Shown: positions 1 to 6,431 of the stretch, one piece after another
Numbering within the stretch: position 1 is the first letter of the stretch
Layout of the letters: every line of letters begins with the position of its first letter
Assembly: GCA_964360145.1 (NCBI GenBank)
Contig: CAYHWW010000030.1
Location: 1-26,480, forward strand
Length of the DNA: 26,480 bases
Direction: 5' to 3'
Origin: CAYHWW01 sp964360145
Lineage (GTDB): Bacteria > Bdellovibrionota > UBA1018 > CAYHWW01
Notes under the pieces: model-generated
Told to the model about the DNA's origin: nothing
What the model saw: only the letters and a program-made list of their open reading frames with translations
Databases searched by the model: none
Made by a program: the position numbers and the translations under genes

Positions 1-367
1 TGTGGAGGTTTTTGAGGTGCGTGTCGATGAGGCGGCGGCCCTTGGCCGTAAGGGCGAGAAGCACCACACGATCGTCCTCCGGGGAGCGCTCGCGGGAGAG
101 GTAGCCGTCGGCGGCGAGCTTTTTCACGGTTTCAGTGAGGGTAGAGCTGGCGATGCCGAGCATGCGGGAGAGTTCGCTCATTTTGAGGGCGCGGCCGGCG
201 GCATGGATGAATTGCAGGGATTTGAGTTGGGGTAGCGACAGCTCGTCGGGGCAACCCAGGCCATGGGTGAGTCGATAGAGGATGTTGGCAATGCCCGGGA
301 GGAGGCCGGCAAGGGCCGCCGCGGCATCACCGGGACGGGCGGATGGCGAGGATTTCCGTTTAGTCAT
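1..367 (-). CDS. MarR-family transcriptional regulator (3' end cut by window edge)
   Basis: The minus strand reads open from an ATG at 367 to the window edge, giving the first 122 residues. These fit a MarR winged-helix DNA-binding protein. There is a helical N-terminus, then a helix-turn-helix around residues 60-85 (MSELSRMLGIASSTLTE), then the wing with the hallmark DDR (SPEDDRVVLLALTAKG). The C-terminal dimerisation helices lie outside the window. It follows the ABC exporter genes on the same strand after a gap of about 100 bases, so it may be the last gene of that operon or a separately transcribed regulator of it. MarR proteins usually repress efflux or stress genes and respond to small ligands. 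The ligand cannot be read from the sequence. No strong ribosome binding site precedes the ATG, so the exact start is moderately sure. Confidence 0.85.
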   Translation of the reverse strand, partial: MTKRKSSPSARPGDAAAALAGLLPGIANILYRLTHGLGCPDELSLPQLKSLQFIHAAGRALKMSELSRMLGIASSTLTETVKKLAADGYLSRERSPEDDRVVLLALTAKGRRLIDTHLKNLH

Positions 368-467
368 AAGGCTCACGAAAGGTTCGGCAGGCGAAGTATT
401 CGGTTTACTAATGACATGTTCTTCCGGGGGGCGCAAGGGGTTACCTTGGGGTAAGGGTCCGTCACCA

Positions 468-1130
468 TCAAGGTGCCGCAACGCGTCCGTCAATAAGATG
501 CACGCGACGCCCCGCACGGCTCGCGTAGTCCGGGTCATGGGTGACCATGATCACCGTGGTGCCGCGCTCTTTGTTAGCTCGTTGGATGAGGTCCATGACA
601 AGGTCGCCATTGACGCTGTCCAGATTCCCCGTGGGTTCATCGGCGAAGAGGTATTTGGGATCCATGATGAGGGCCCGGGCGATGGCGACCCTTTGCTGCT
701 CGCCGCCAGAGAGCTGGGAGGGCAAGCGCCGGAGTTTGTCGCCGAGGCCGAACTCCGCCAGGAGGCCCCGCGCCTTGGGTTCCCGCACGGCGCCACCCCC
801 CGATTTCAGCGCGGGCATGAGCACATTCTCCAGCGCCGTGAGCTCGGGCAGCAAATAGTGAAACTGGAAGACGAAGCCCATGCGTTGGTTCCGAAACTGA
901 TGCATCTCCCGGGAGGACATCTGGGAGGTGGCGATCCCATCGATCTCCACCGTGCCCCTGCTGGGGGTGTCCAGCGTGCTCACGACATAGAGTAGCGTGC
1001 TCTTGCCTGAGCCGGACCGGCCGGTGAGCGCGATGAATTCGCCATCCGCGACGTTGAGCGAGATGTCCCGCAGCACCGTGGTGGGTGGCTGACCGAAGGA
1101 TTTGCCGACGTCTTTGAGCACGAGCGCCAT
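468..1130 (-). CDS. ABC transporter ATP-binding protein, MacB/LolD type
   Basis: This 220-residue ATPase would power the adjacent FtsX-like permease. All ABC motifs are present: Walker A GRSGSGKST (37-45), Q-loop Gln89, signature LSGGEQ (139-144), Walker B ending LFADEP (Asp163, Glu164) and the H-loop His197. The length and the TGNLD D-loop are typical of the LolD/MacB/FtsE class. These usually drive mechanotransmission or periplasm-to-outside export rather than import. The chosen ATG overlaps the permease stop codon by one base (TGATG). A longer reading of the frame exists to 1196, but it would lie inside the permease gene and begins with a low-complexity Gly/His stretch. The substrate is unknown. 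Confidence 0.93.
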   Translation of the reverse strand: MALVLKDVGKSFGQPPTTVLRDISLNVADGEFIALTGRSGSGKSTLLYVVSTLDTPSRGTVEIDGIATSQMSSREMHQFRNQRMGFVFQFHYLLPELTALENVLMPALKSGGGAVREPKARGLLAEFGLGDKLRRLPSQLSGGEQQRVAIARALIMDPKYLFADEPTGNLDSVNGDLVMDLIQRANKERGTTVIMVTHDPDYASRAGRRVHLIDGRVAAP

Positions 1131-2380
1131 CAGCTGCCCTCCGTGCGGATGATGTCGATGGGGGTCATGCGACCCGCCGCCCGCGCCGGCAGCCAACCGG
1201 CGAAGGTGGATGAGCAGAATGCCAATAGAAACGCTTTAACAAAAATCACGGGCGCGTAGGACATCATCATGGTGCCGCTACCCAGGAGCCGGTCTTTGGA
1301 TACGGATATGGTGCCCACCCAGCGGGCGAGGGCGTAGCCGAGGATGAGGCCCAGGATGCCGCCCAAGGTGCCAAGCAACACGCCCTGGGACAAAAACAAC
1401 GTGACGATGTCGCGGGGTTCGTAGCCGATGGAGCGCAGGATGGCGATCTCCCGGCGGCGGCTCGCCACCGCCATAGAGAGGATGTTGTAGATGCCGAAGC
1501 CCGCCACGACGAGGATGGTGACCGTCATGGCATTCCTGATGATGTCTTGGGTTTTGAATACGGAGAGGAAGCCCTCGTTGGCCTGGTCCCAGGACTTCAC
1601 GGACTCCCGGCTGAGCGACTGCCAGGCGTCGGCCACGGCCCCCGCCGCTGATACATCGACGAGTTTTATCGCGATGTCGGAAATGCGGCTGGGAGTCTGA
1701 TTGATCTTCTGCACGTCGGCCAGCGCCGCGAAGATCGTGGTGTCATCCAGTGCCTTGATGCCCAGGTGGAACACGCCAACAACACGCACGGGGGTGGGTT
1801 CCCCTTTGCCGATGGAGATGAGGATGGTCTCGTCTTTCCGGGCGCCGAGACGGTTCATGAGGCCATCGCCCACCACGATGCGGTTGCCGCTGCTGCCGAT
1901 ATCCCTGAATTTGCCGGCGACCATGTCGCTTTCGATCTTCGTGACCTGGGTCTGCCTCAACACGTCAGAGCCGATGAAGCTCACGGCGATGGAGATCTTG
2001 GCCCGGCGGGCGATGGCCTGCACTTTGAGCTGGGGTGAATAGGCGAGGACCCGGGGGTCCTGTTCCATGCGCTCAAACCAACCTTGGGGGTATTCGATGG
2101 TGGCGCTGTCCCTGCGACCCGACGGGGGCGTGATCCAGTGGACCAGGGGCTCCTCAGGAAACAGGATCGGTTGCATCTCAGCGATGGTGGTCTGTTCTTC
2201 ACGGGCGGAAACCCGTACGTGGGCGTCATTGCTGATGAGCTGATCGATGATGAAAGACTGGAAGCCCAGCATCATGCAGCTGATCACGACGTAGGCGGCG
2301 GCCCCCAGGGTGATGCCAAGCAGGGTCAGGGCCGACTGTTTTTTCTTTGCCAGCAGCTGTTTGATGGAGAGAAAGAGCAT
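1130..2380 (-). CDS. ABC transporter permease, FtsX/MacB/LolE type
   Basis: This 416-residue integral membrane protein has the classic four-helix MacB/FtsX plan. One transmembrane helix lies near residues 17-42. A large periplasmic MacB_PCD-like domain spans about 45-280. Three C-terminal helices follow, starting with the segment TVTILVVAGFGIYNIL. The cytoplasmic coupling segment SRRREIAILRSIGYEPRDI matches the conserved ExxxLRxxG region that contacts the ATPase. The C-terminus AARMTPIDIIR-like (GRMTPIDIIRTEGS) is the usual family ending. Unlike MacB itself, the ATPase is a separate polypeptide, encoded next. The gene starts 7 bases after the adaptor stop, so adaptor, permease and ATPase form one operon. 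The cargo (lipoprotein, peptide, antibiotic) is not evident. Confidence 0.92.
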   Translation of the reverse strand: MLFLSIKQLLAKKKQSALTLLGITLGAAAYVVISCMMLGFQSFIIDQLISNDAHVRVSAREEQTTIAEMQPILFPEEPLVHWITPPSGRRDSATIEYPQGWFERMEQDPRVLAYSPQLKVQAIARRAKISIAVSFIGSDVLRQTQVTKIESDMVAGKFRDIGSSGNRIVVGDGLMNRLGARKDETILISIGKGEPTPVRVVGVFHLGIKALDDTTIFAALADVQKINQTPSRISDIAIKLVDVSAAGAVADAWQSLSRESVKSWDQANEGFLSVFKTQDIIRNAMTVTILVVAGFGIYNILSMAVASRRREIAILRSIGYEPRDIVTLFLSQGVLLGTLGGILGLILGYALARWVGTISVSKDRLLGSGTMMMSYAPVIFVKAFLLAFCSSTFAGWLPARAAGRMTPIDIIRTEGS

Positions 2381-2387
2381 GGCAAGC

Positions 2388-3179
2388 CTATTGCGTCCGG
2401 ACGAAAACTTGATCGCCGCTCTTCAAGTCGCCACCGGTCATTTCAGCCCATTCGCCATCCACGGTGCCGATCTTGACGGGGATTTTTTTGTGTTGGCCGT
2501 CGCGGTCCCGCACCACTTGGCCCCCGTTGATGGCGCTCACGGGGATCAGCAGCGCCATGTCCCGCCGGCTCACTTCGATGGCGACATCAGCGGTCATGCC
2601 GGGCAGCACCGCGGCTGGCAGTTGAGCAACGTCGATGTGCACCACAAATTGCCCCTCGCTGGGAAAAATAGAGCGCACAACGCCTTCGAAGCGCTCTGCT
2701 CGCAGGGACTCAAAGCTGAGCCTCGCCCGCTGTGCCGCCTTCACGCGCAGGGCGCCCTGTTGTTCCAGGGTCACTGTGATGTAGCGCTCCGTGAGGTCGG
2801 AGAGAGCCAGTACGGGGACTTGGGGGAAAACAGACTCCCCGTCCTTGAAGGCGAGTCGGGTGATGACACCGGCGAACGGGGCCTTGCTGACCTGGCCTTC
2901 GTCAAAGGTGACCAAAGTTTGCCCCGCCTGCACGTGGTCACCTTCTTGAATGTAGGTCTTCTTCACCGTTGTGGTGATGCCCATTTTGAGCTCATAGGTG
3001 TGACGGGCGGTGACCGTGCCCAGACCATACACGGCCTCAACCACGGGGCCTTCTTTGAGGGAAATGGCGGTGCCACCCCGGTATTGAGTGGCTCGGAGGA
3101 CGAGAGCCACCCCCCCTGCGAGGAGGAGAAGGCAGAGGGCGATAACCAGCCCTTTATGTTTCTTGATCAGGATCAACAT
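2388..3179 (-). CDS. Periplasmic adaptor (HlyD/MacA family) lacking the helical hairpin
   Basis: This 263-residue protein has a short cytoplasmic N-terminus (LILIKKHKG), one membrane anchor (about 10-28), then lipoyl, beta-barrel and membrane-proximal domains. The first lipoyl half ends at VQAGQTLVTFDEG and the second begins at APFAGVITRL, with only about four residues between them. In MacA and AcrA this junction holds a coiled-coil hairpin of roughly 60-100 residues that reaches TolC. It is absent here, which explains why the protein is about 100 residues shorter than MacA. The frame stays open upstream to 3542, but that extension runs antisense through the divergent helicase gene. The ATG at 3179 gives a sensible anchor, although no clear Shine-Dalgarno is visible. 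It is the first gene of the ABC exporter operon. Confidence 0.87.
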   Translation of the reverse strand: MLILIKKHKGLVIALCLLLLAGGVALVLRATQYRGGTAISLKEGPVVEAVYGLGTVTARHTYELKMGITTTVKKTYIQEGDHVQAGQTLVTFDEGQVSKAPFAGVITRLAFKDGESVFPQVPVLALSDLTERYITVTLEQQGALRVKAAQRARLSFESLRAERFEGVVRSIFPSEGQFVVHIDVAQLPAAVLPGMTADVAIEVSRRDMALLIPVSAINGGQVVRDRDGQHKKIPVKIGTVDGEWAEMTGGDLKSGDQVFVRTQ

Positions 3180-3294
3180 CAGTGCACTATGTGAGAGACT
3201 TCTGGAGGCGGCAAGCCATCTCGTCTTTCGAATGGGCAGCAGACTCTGTTTCTCTCCTTTTGTTTCGCAGGGTTTCACGTTACAACTCGATGAG
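3180..3294. promoter_or_regulatory. Divergent intergenic region, ABC operon / RGG helicase
   Basis: These 115 bases separate the start of the minus-strand adaptor gene from the plus-strand helicase start, so both promoters must lie here or inside the genes. I see no consensus -35/-10 pair and no convincing palindrome. Assignment rests only on position. Confidence 0.4.
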
Positions 3295-4760
3295 ATGACC
3301 GATAAGAAGAGTTCCACCTGGGCCGAATTGGGCCTTTCCCAAGAAATGATCGACGTCCTTTTGAACGCGGGCTTCCAGGCCCCTTCGGATGTGCAAGTGG
3401 CCGCCATACCTCCGGCGCTGAAGGGCGAAGACCTCATCGTCTCCGCCCGTACCGGTTCCGGCAAAACCGCGACCTTCGCCCTGCCCATGATCGAATACAT
3501 CGTGGGCCGCAAGGGCACCACGGGCCTTATCCTGGCGCCCACCCGGGAGATTGCTCAACAAATTCACGCTACCTTCGAAAAGCTGGGCAAGCCCCGGGGC
3601 ATCCATTCCGCCGTACTCATCGGTGGCATTGATTATCGCTACGACAAAGAAGCCCTGGCCACCCGGCCCGAGATCATCGTGGCCACCCCTGGCCGCCTCT
3701 GCGATCACATCGAGCGGGGCAATCTTTGGCTGGAGTTCATTGAGATTGTCGTCGTGGACGAAGCGGACCGCATGTTGGACATGGGCTTCACCCAGGAGCT
3801 GAATCGTATCGTGAAAGAGCTGGGCCCCAATCGCCAGACCCTCATGTATTCGGCCACCATGCCCCCCTCCGTGGAGCACCTCGCCCGTCAGTATCTGCGG
3901 GACAGCGCCCAACGCATCACCGTGGGCTCCGCCAGCAAGCCCGCAAGCTCCGTGAAGCAGAAACTCATCTGGGTGAAGGAAGAGCATAAGAAATCACGTC
4001 TCTGCCGCATCCTCGAAGAAGAGAAGGGCCCCGTCATCGTGTTCGTGCGCACCAAAGACGGCGCCTCGTTGTTGTTCCGCTCGTTGCACTCCCGCGGTTT
4101 CCATGACGTCACCGCCATGCACTCCAATATGGAGCAGAAGCATCGGGAGCAGGCTCTCGCCTCTTTTCGCGACGGCACGGTTCGTATTCTCATCGCCACC
4201 GACGTCGTGGGCCGCGGCATTCACGTCGAGGCCGTGGCTCAAGTGGTGAATTACGATGTGCCGCTGGAGGCTGAAGACTACACTCACCGCATCGGCCGCA
4301 CAGGCCGCATCACCGTGGATGGCACCGTGGCGGAGGGCCTGGCGACGACGCTGGCCACTCCCCGGGATCGGCCTTTGGTGCGAGCCATCGAAGAGATGAT
4401 GGGGTCCCCCATCGAAGCGGAATTTGCGGACAACACTATCCGTGACATTATTCTCAGTGGCGCCCGCGATGACAGCGCACCCGAGCGTGGCCGCGGTGGC
4501 CCCCGTGGCGGTGGTCGCCCCTCCCGTGGCGGCGGCGGTGGGTCCCGNNNNNNNNNNNNNNNNNNNNNNNNNNNNNNNNNNNNNNNNNNNNNNNNNNNNN
4601 NNNNNNNNNNNNNNNNNNNNNNNNNNNNNNNNNNNNNNNNNNNNNNNGCGGTGGCCCCCGTGGCGGTGGTCGCCCCTCCCGTGGCGGCGGCGGTGGGTCC
4701 CGTGGTGGCGGCGGAAGTCGTCGTGGCGGCGGTGGCTCTGGTTCCCGCTCCGCGCCCTAA
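3295..4760 (+). CDS. DEAD-box ATP-dependent RNA helicase with RGG-rich tail (interrupted by assembly gap)
   Basis: A superfamily-2 RNA helicase. Motifs from the ATG at 3295 are Q-motif Gln34, motif I ARTGSGKT (51-58), PTREI (82-86), TPGR (131-134), DEAD (155-158), SAT (186-188) and HRIGRTGR (331-338). From about residue 397 the protein becomes a basic Arg-Gly-Gly tail with units such as GRGGPRGGGRPSRGGGG, which typically bind RNA non-specifically. A 100-N run interrupts the tail. Reading the post-gap sequence in the helicase frame gives more RGG repeats and a TAA at 4758-4760. If the 55-bp duplicate at the gap is merged, the gene is exactly 437 codons. The frame continues open upstream to 3088 but overlaps the divergent adaptor gene, so ATG 3295 is preferred. 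RhlE-like proteins act in ribosome assembly and cold-stress RNA remodelling. Confidence 0.92.
4493..4702. repeat. Exact 55-bp direct repeat flanking the 100-N gap
   Basis: Bases 4493-4547 and 4648-4702 are identical over all 55 positions and abut the N-run on either side. 55 is a common de Bruijn k-mer length, and 55 is not a multiple of 3. An uninterrupted tandem copy would therefore break the helicase frame, whereas merging the copies restores it perfectly. The most likely explanation is two contig ends that overlap by one k-mer and were scaffolded with placeholder Ns. A true longer RGG repeat remains possible. Confidence 0.85.
4548..4647. other. Assembly gap (100 N) in helicase tail
   Basis: A run of exactly 100 N, the conventional placeholder for a gap of unknown size. 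It lies inside GC-rich low-complexity sequence coding for Gly/Arg repeats. Confidence 0.99.
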
Positions 4761-4802
4761 CGCATTTCGTCAAGGCGCGGTGGGTAAGGGATTAATATTA
4801 TA

Positions 4803-4830
4803 TTGACATAATATTACATTAGTGTAATAT
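4803..4830 (+). promoter_or_regulatory. Sigma70-like promoter of the arsR-RND operon
   Basis: A perfect -35 hexamer TTGACA (4803-4808) is followed after 16 bp by TAATAT (4825-4830), a 5/6 match to the -10 consensus, in a strikingly AT-rich patch of otherwise GC-rich DNA. Transcription would begin near 4837. That is at or beside the ATG at 4838, with no room for a leader or Shine-Dalgarno, which suggests a leaderless mRNA. Confidence 0.75.
4811..4830. promoter_or_regulatory. Perfect palindrome overlapping the promoter; likely ArsR-family operator
   Basis: The arms ATATTACA (4811-4818) and TGTAATAT (4823-4830) are perfectly complementary around TTAG. The palindrome fills the spacer and covers the whole -10 hexamer, so a bound repressor would block RNA polymerase. 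AT-rich, 2-fold symmetric sites just before the regulator gene are typical of ArsR/SmtB autoregulation. Binding by the adjacent regulator is inferred. Confidence 0.72.
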
Positions 4831-4831
4831 A

Positions 4832-5137
4832 ATGAGCATGAAGACCGTCGTGACAAAAGCCCTGGTGAGACAATGCGACGAAGTGAGTGGGTTGCTCAAG
4901 TCCGTTTCCCATCCGGTGAGGCTGAAGGTGCTCTGCCAGCTCATGGAGGGGGAAAAGAGTGTCAACGAGCTGACCGAGTTCTGCGGCATCTCCCAGTCGG
5001 CCATGTCCCAGTTCCTCACTCGGATGAAAAATGAGGGGGTCGTCGTCAGTCGCCGGGAGGGGCAGTTCATGTACTACTCCATCGAGGACTCCCGCCTGTT
5101 CCGGCTGATGAAGGCTCTCAAGGAAATTTACTGCTGA
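4832..5137 (+). CDS. ArsR-family repressor of the BigR/YgaV/SqrR (persulfide-sensing) type
   Basis: A 101-residue winged-helix repressor. The core is LLKSVSHPVRLKVLC, then the recognition helix region ISQSAMSQFLTRMKNEGVV, then a wing with a YYSI strand. It lacks the CxC metal site of arsenic or cadmium sensors. It has the two positions that define sulfur-sensing relatives: Cys35 in RLKVLC, and Cys101 as the very last residue (KEIYC). This resembles the C-terminal VYC of E. coli YgaV. In BigR and SqrR the equivalent pair forms a disulfide or polysulfide bridge with persulfides, releasing DNA. Cys15 and Cys51 are extra cysteines. ATG codons at 4832 and 4838 are both possible, and neither has a Shine-Dalgarno. 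It heads the RND operon, and its stop codon overlaps the next gene's ribosome binding site. The family is certain; the persulfide ligand is inferred. Confidence 0.88.
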   Translation: MSMKTVVTKALVRQCDEVSGLLKSVSHPVRLKVLCQLMEGEKSVNELTEFCGISQSAMSQFLTRMKNEGVVVSRREGQFMYYSIEDSRLFRLMKALKEIYC

Positions 5138-5144
5138 GGTGTTT

Positions 5145-6431
5145 ATGAATTTCATCGCATCCATGCTGCTTTCCCTCGCGGTGCCTCAAGCGCTCGCCGA
5201 CGGTTCTTATAGTTTCGAGAGGATCTGGGCCTTGGCCCAGAAAAACCTGCCCTCGTTATCCGCTGCCCGCCACGAGGGGGAGGCGGCTTCCATCGCTAAA
5301 GACCGCGCGGGGCGTCACTGGTACCCTCGGGCTTTTGTCACGGGGCGAGCATTCAATAGCAACGACCCTGCCATGAACTTCATGGGAGTGCTGGGGCAGA
5401 GAAAAATCGAGGCCACTGACTTCGCGCCTTCCGCGCTCAATCACCCGGGGGGCCACTTTTTCACCCAGGGCACCCTGGGGGTCGACCTGCCCTTATACGA
5501 GGGGGGCATGAGGCATGCCCTTTCCCTGGCGGCCCATCGCGGCTGGGATGCCAAGGAGGCGGAACAGAAAGCGGTGACCTCCCAGGAGTACAGTGAGCTT
5601 GCCACGCATTTTGCGGCGCTTCTCACCTTTGAAGAACAGAAAGCGCAGCTCCAGGCGCTGTTGCGGGCGGTGGAAGGAATCATGAGTCAGTACCGCATCG
5701 GCTCCAAATCAAACCCCGTGGGCTATTCGGGTCTTTTGGGTTTGAAGAACCTGAAGAACCGCATCACGGGGCTCCTCATCGAAAATGCAGCGAAGGCCGA
5801 TGGCCATGGTGGCGCCATCCGCGCCGCGGTGAAAGAGCTGCCCGAGGGTTGGAAGCCCGCCACGGCTGCCGCTCGCCAATTCCTGACGTCGGTTTACCCG
5901 TCGCGTCCCACCGCGGTGGTGCCCCTTGCGGTGCTCGCGGCCCGCAACGGCGCCGAGGCTGTGGAGAAAATGAAAGCTGTTGAAAGGGCCCAGCTCCTGC
6001 CTCGGGTGGGGGTTTTTGCCCAGGGTGACCTGTATAACGGCAAACGCGACACGGCGACGGCCTACACCACCGGGGCCTATCTGCAATGGAATATCTTCAA
6101 TGCGTCGCAGTATGGCGCCACGTCACAAGCTGAACACACCGCCGCCGCGGCCCATGCCCGCGCCGACCAGCTGGCGCAGCGCATGGAGGGCCAAGCCGTC
6201 GCGGCCCGAAGCGCATCCCTCGCGTTGGAAAAGAACCTGCTCCTGCTCGATGAGAGCGCCGCGTTGCTGGCGGAGCAGACGAGCACCGCTCGCACTTTGT
6301 TCCGCAACGGCTCCATCAATGCCCTTCAGTTGGTGGAGGTGCTCTCGCGCCGCGCGGATCTGCTGGTGAACAGGGCGGCTGCCGAGTCGGAATGGGCCCA
6401 AGCCCTGGCCACACTGAAAGTGAGTGAGTAA
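5145..6431 (+). CDS. TolC-like outer-membrane efflux protein
   Basis: A 428-residue precursor with a Sec signal peptide (IASMLLSLAVPQALA, cleavage likely before Asp-Gly), followed by two OEP repeats rich in Ala/Glu/Leu coiled-coil helices. Near residues 70-120 there is a beta-barrel-like stretch (FFTQGTLGVDLPLYEGG), and the second repeat contains AYLQWNIFNASQYG. This is the standard TolC-fold channel subunit that carries RND cargo across the outer membrane. ATG 5145 is chosen over the in-frame GTG at 5139. GAGG lies at 5136-5139, five bases before the ATG, and overlaps the arsR stop TGA. The stop TAA shares one base with the RND start. Co-transcription with arsR and the pump is near certain from this packing. 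Confidence 0.9.
   Translation: MNFIASMLLSLAVPQALADGSYSFERIWALAQKNLPSLSAARHEGEAASIAKDRAGRHWYPRAFVTGRAFNSNDPAMNFMGVLGQRKIEATDFAPSALNHPGGHFFTQGTLGVDLPLYEGGMRHALSLAAHRGWDAKEAEQKAVTSQEYSELATHFAALLTFEEQKAQLQALLRAVEGIMSQYRIGSKSNPVGYSGLLGLKNLKNRITGLLIENAAKADGHGGAIRAAVKELPEGWKPATAAARQFLTSVYPSRPTAVVPLAVLAARNGAEAVEKMKAVERAQLLPRVGVFAQGDLYNGKRDTATAYTTGAYLQWNIFNASQYGATSQAEHTAAAAHARADQLAQRMEGQAVAARSASLALEKNLLLLDESAALLAEQTSTARTLFRNGSINALQLVEVLSRRADLLVNRAAAESEWAQALATLKVSE

Noticed and set aside
395..409. AGTA-N7-TACT inverted repeat upstream of the MarR gene as a possible operator
   Set aside because: The arms are only 4 bp and such repeats are expected by chance. MarR sites normally have longer symmetric arms.
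3180..3542. N-terminal extension of the adaptor frame
   Set aside because: It runs antisense through the helicase gene, has no family similarity, and the ATG at 3179 gives a normal membrane anchor.
4648..4806. Ala/Val/Pro-rich C-terminus of the helicase obtained by translating straight through the N-run
   Set aside because: 100 N is a placeholder that shifts the frame. The proper frame after the gap gives RGG repeats and a stop at 4760.
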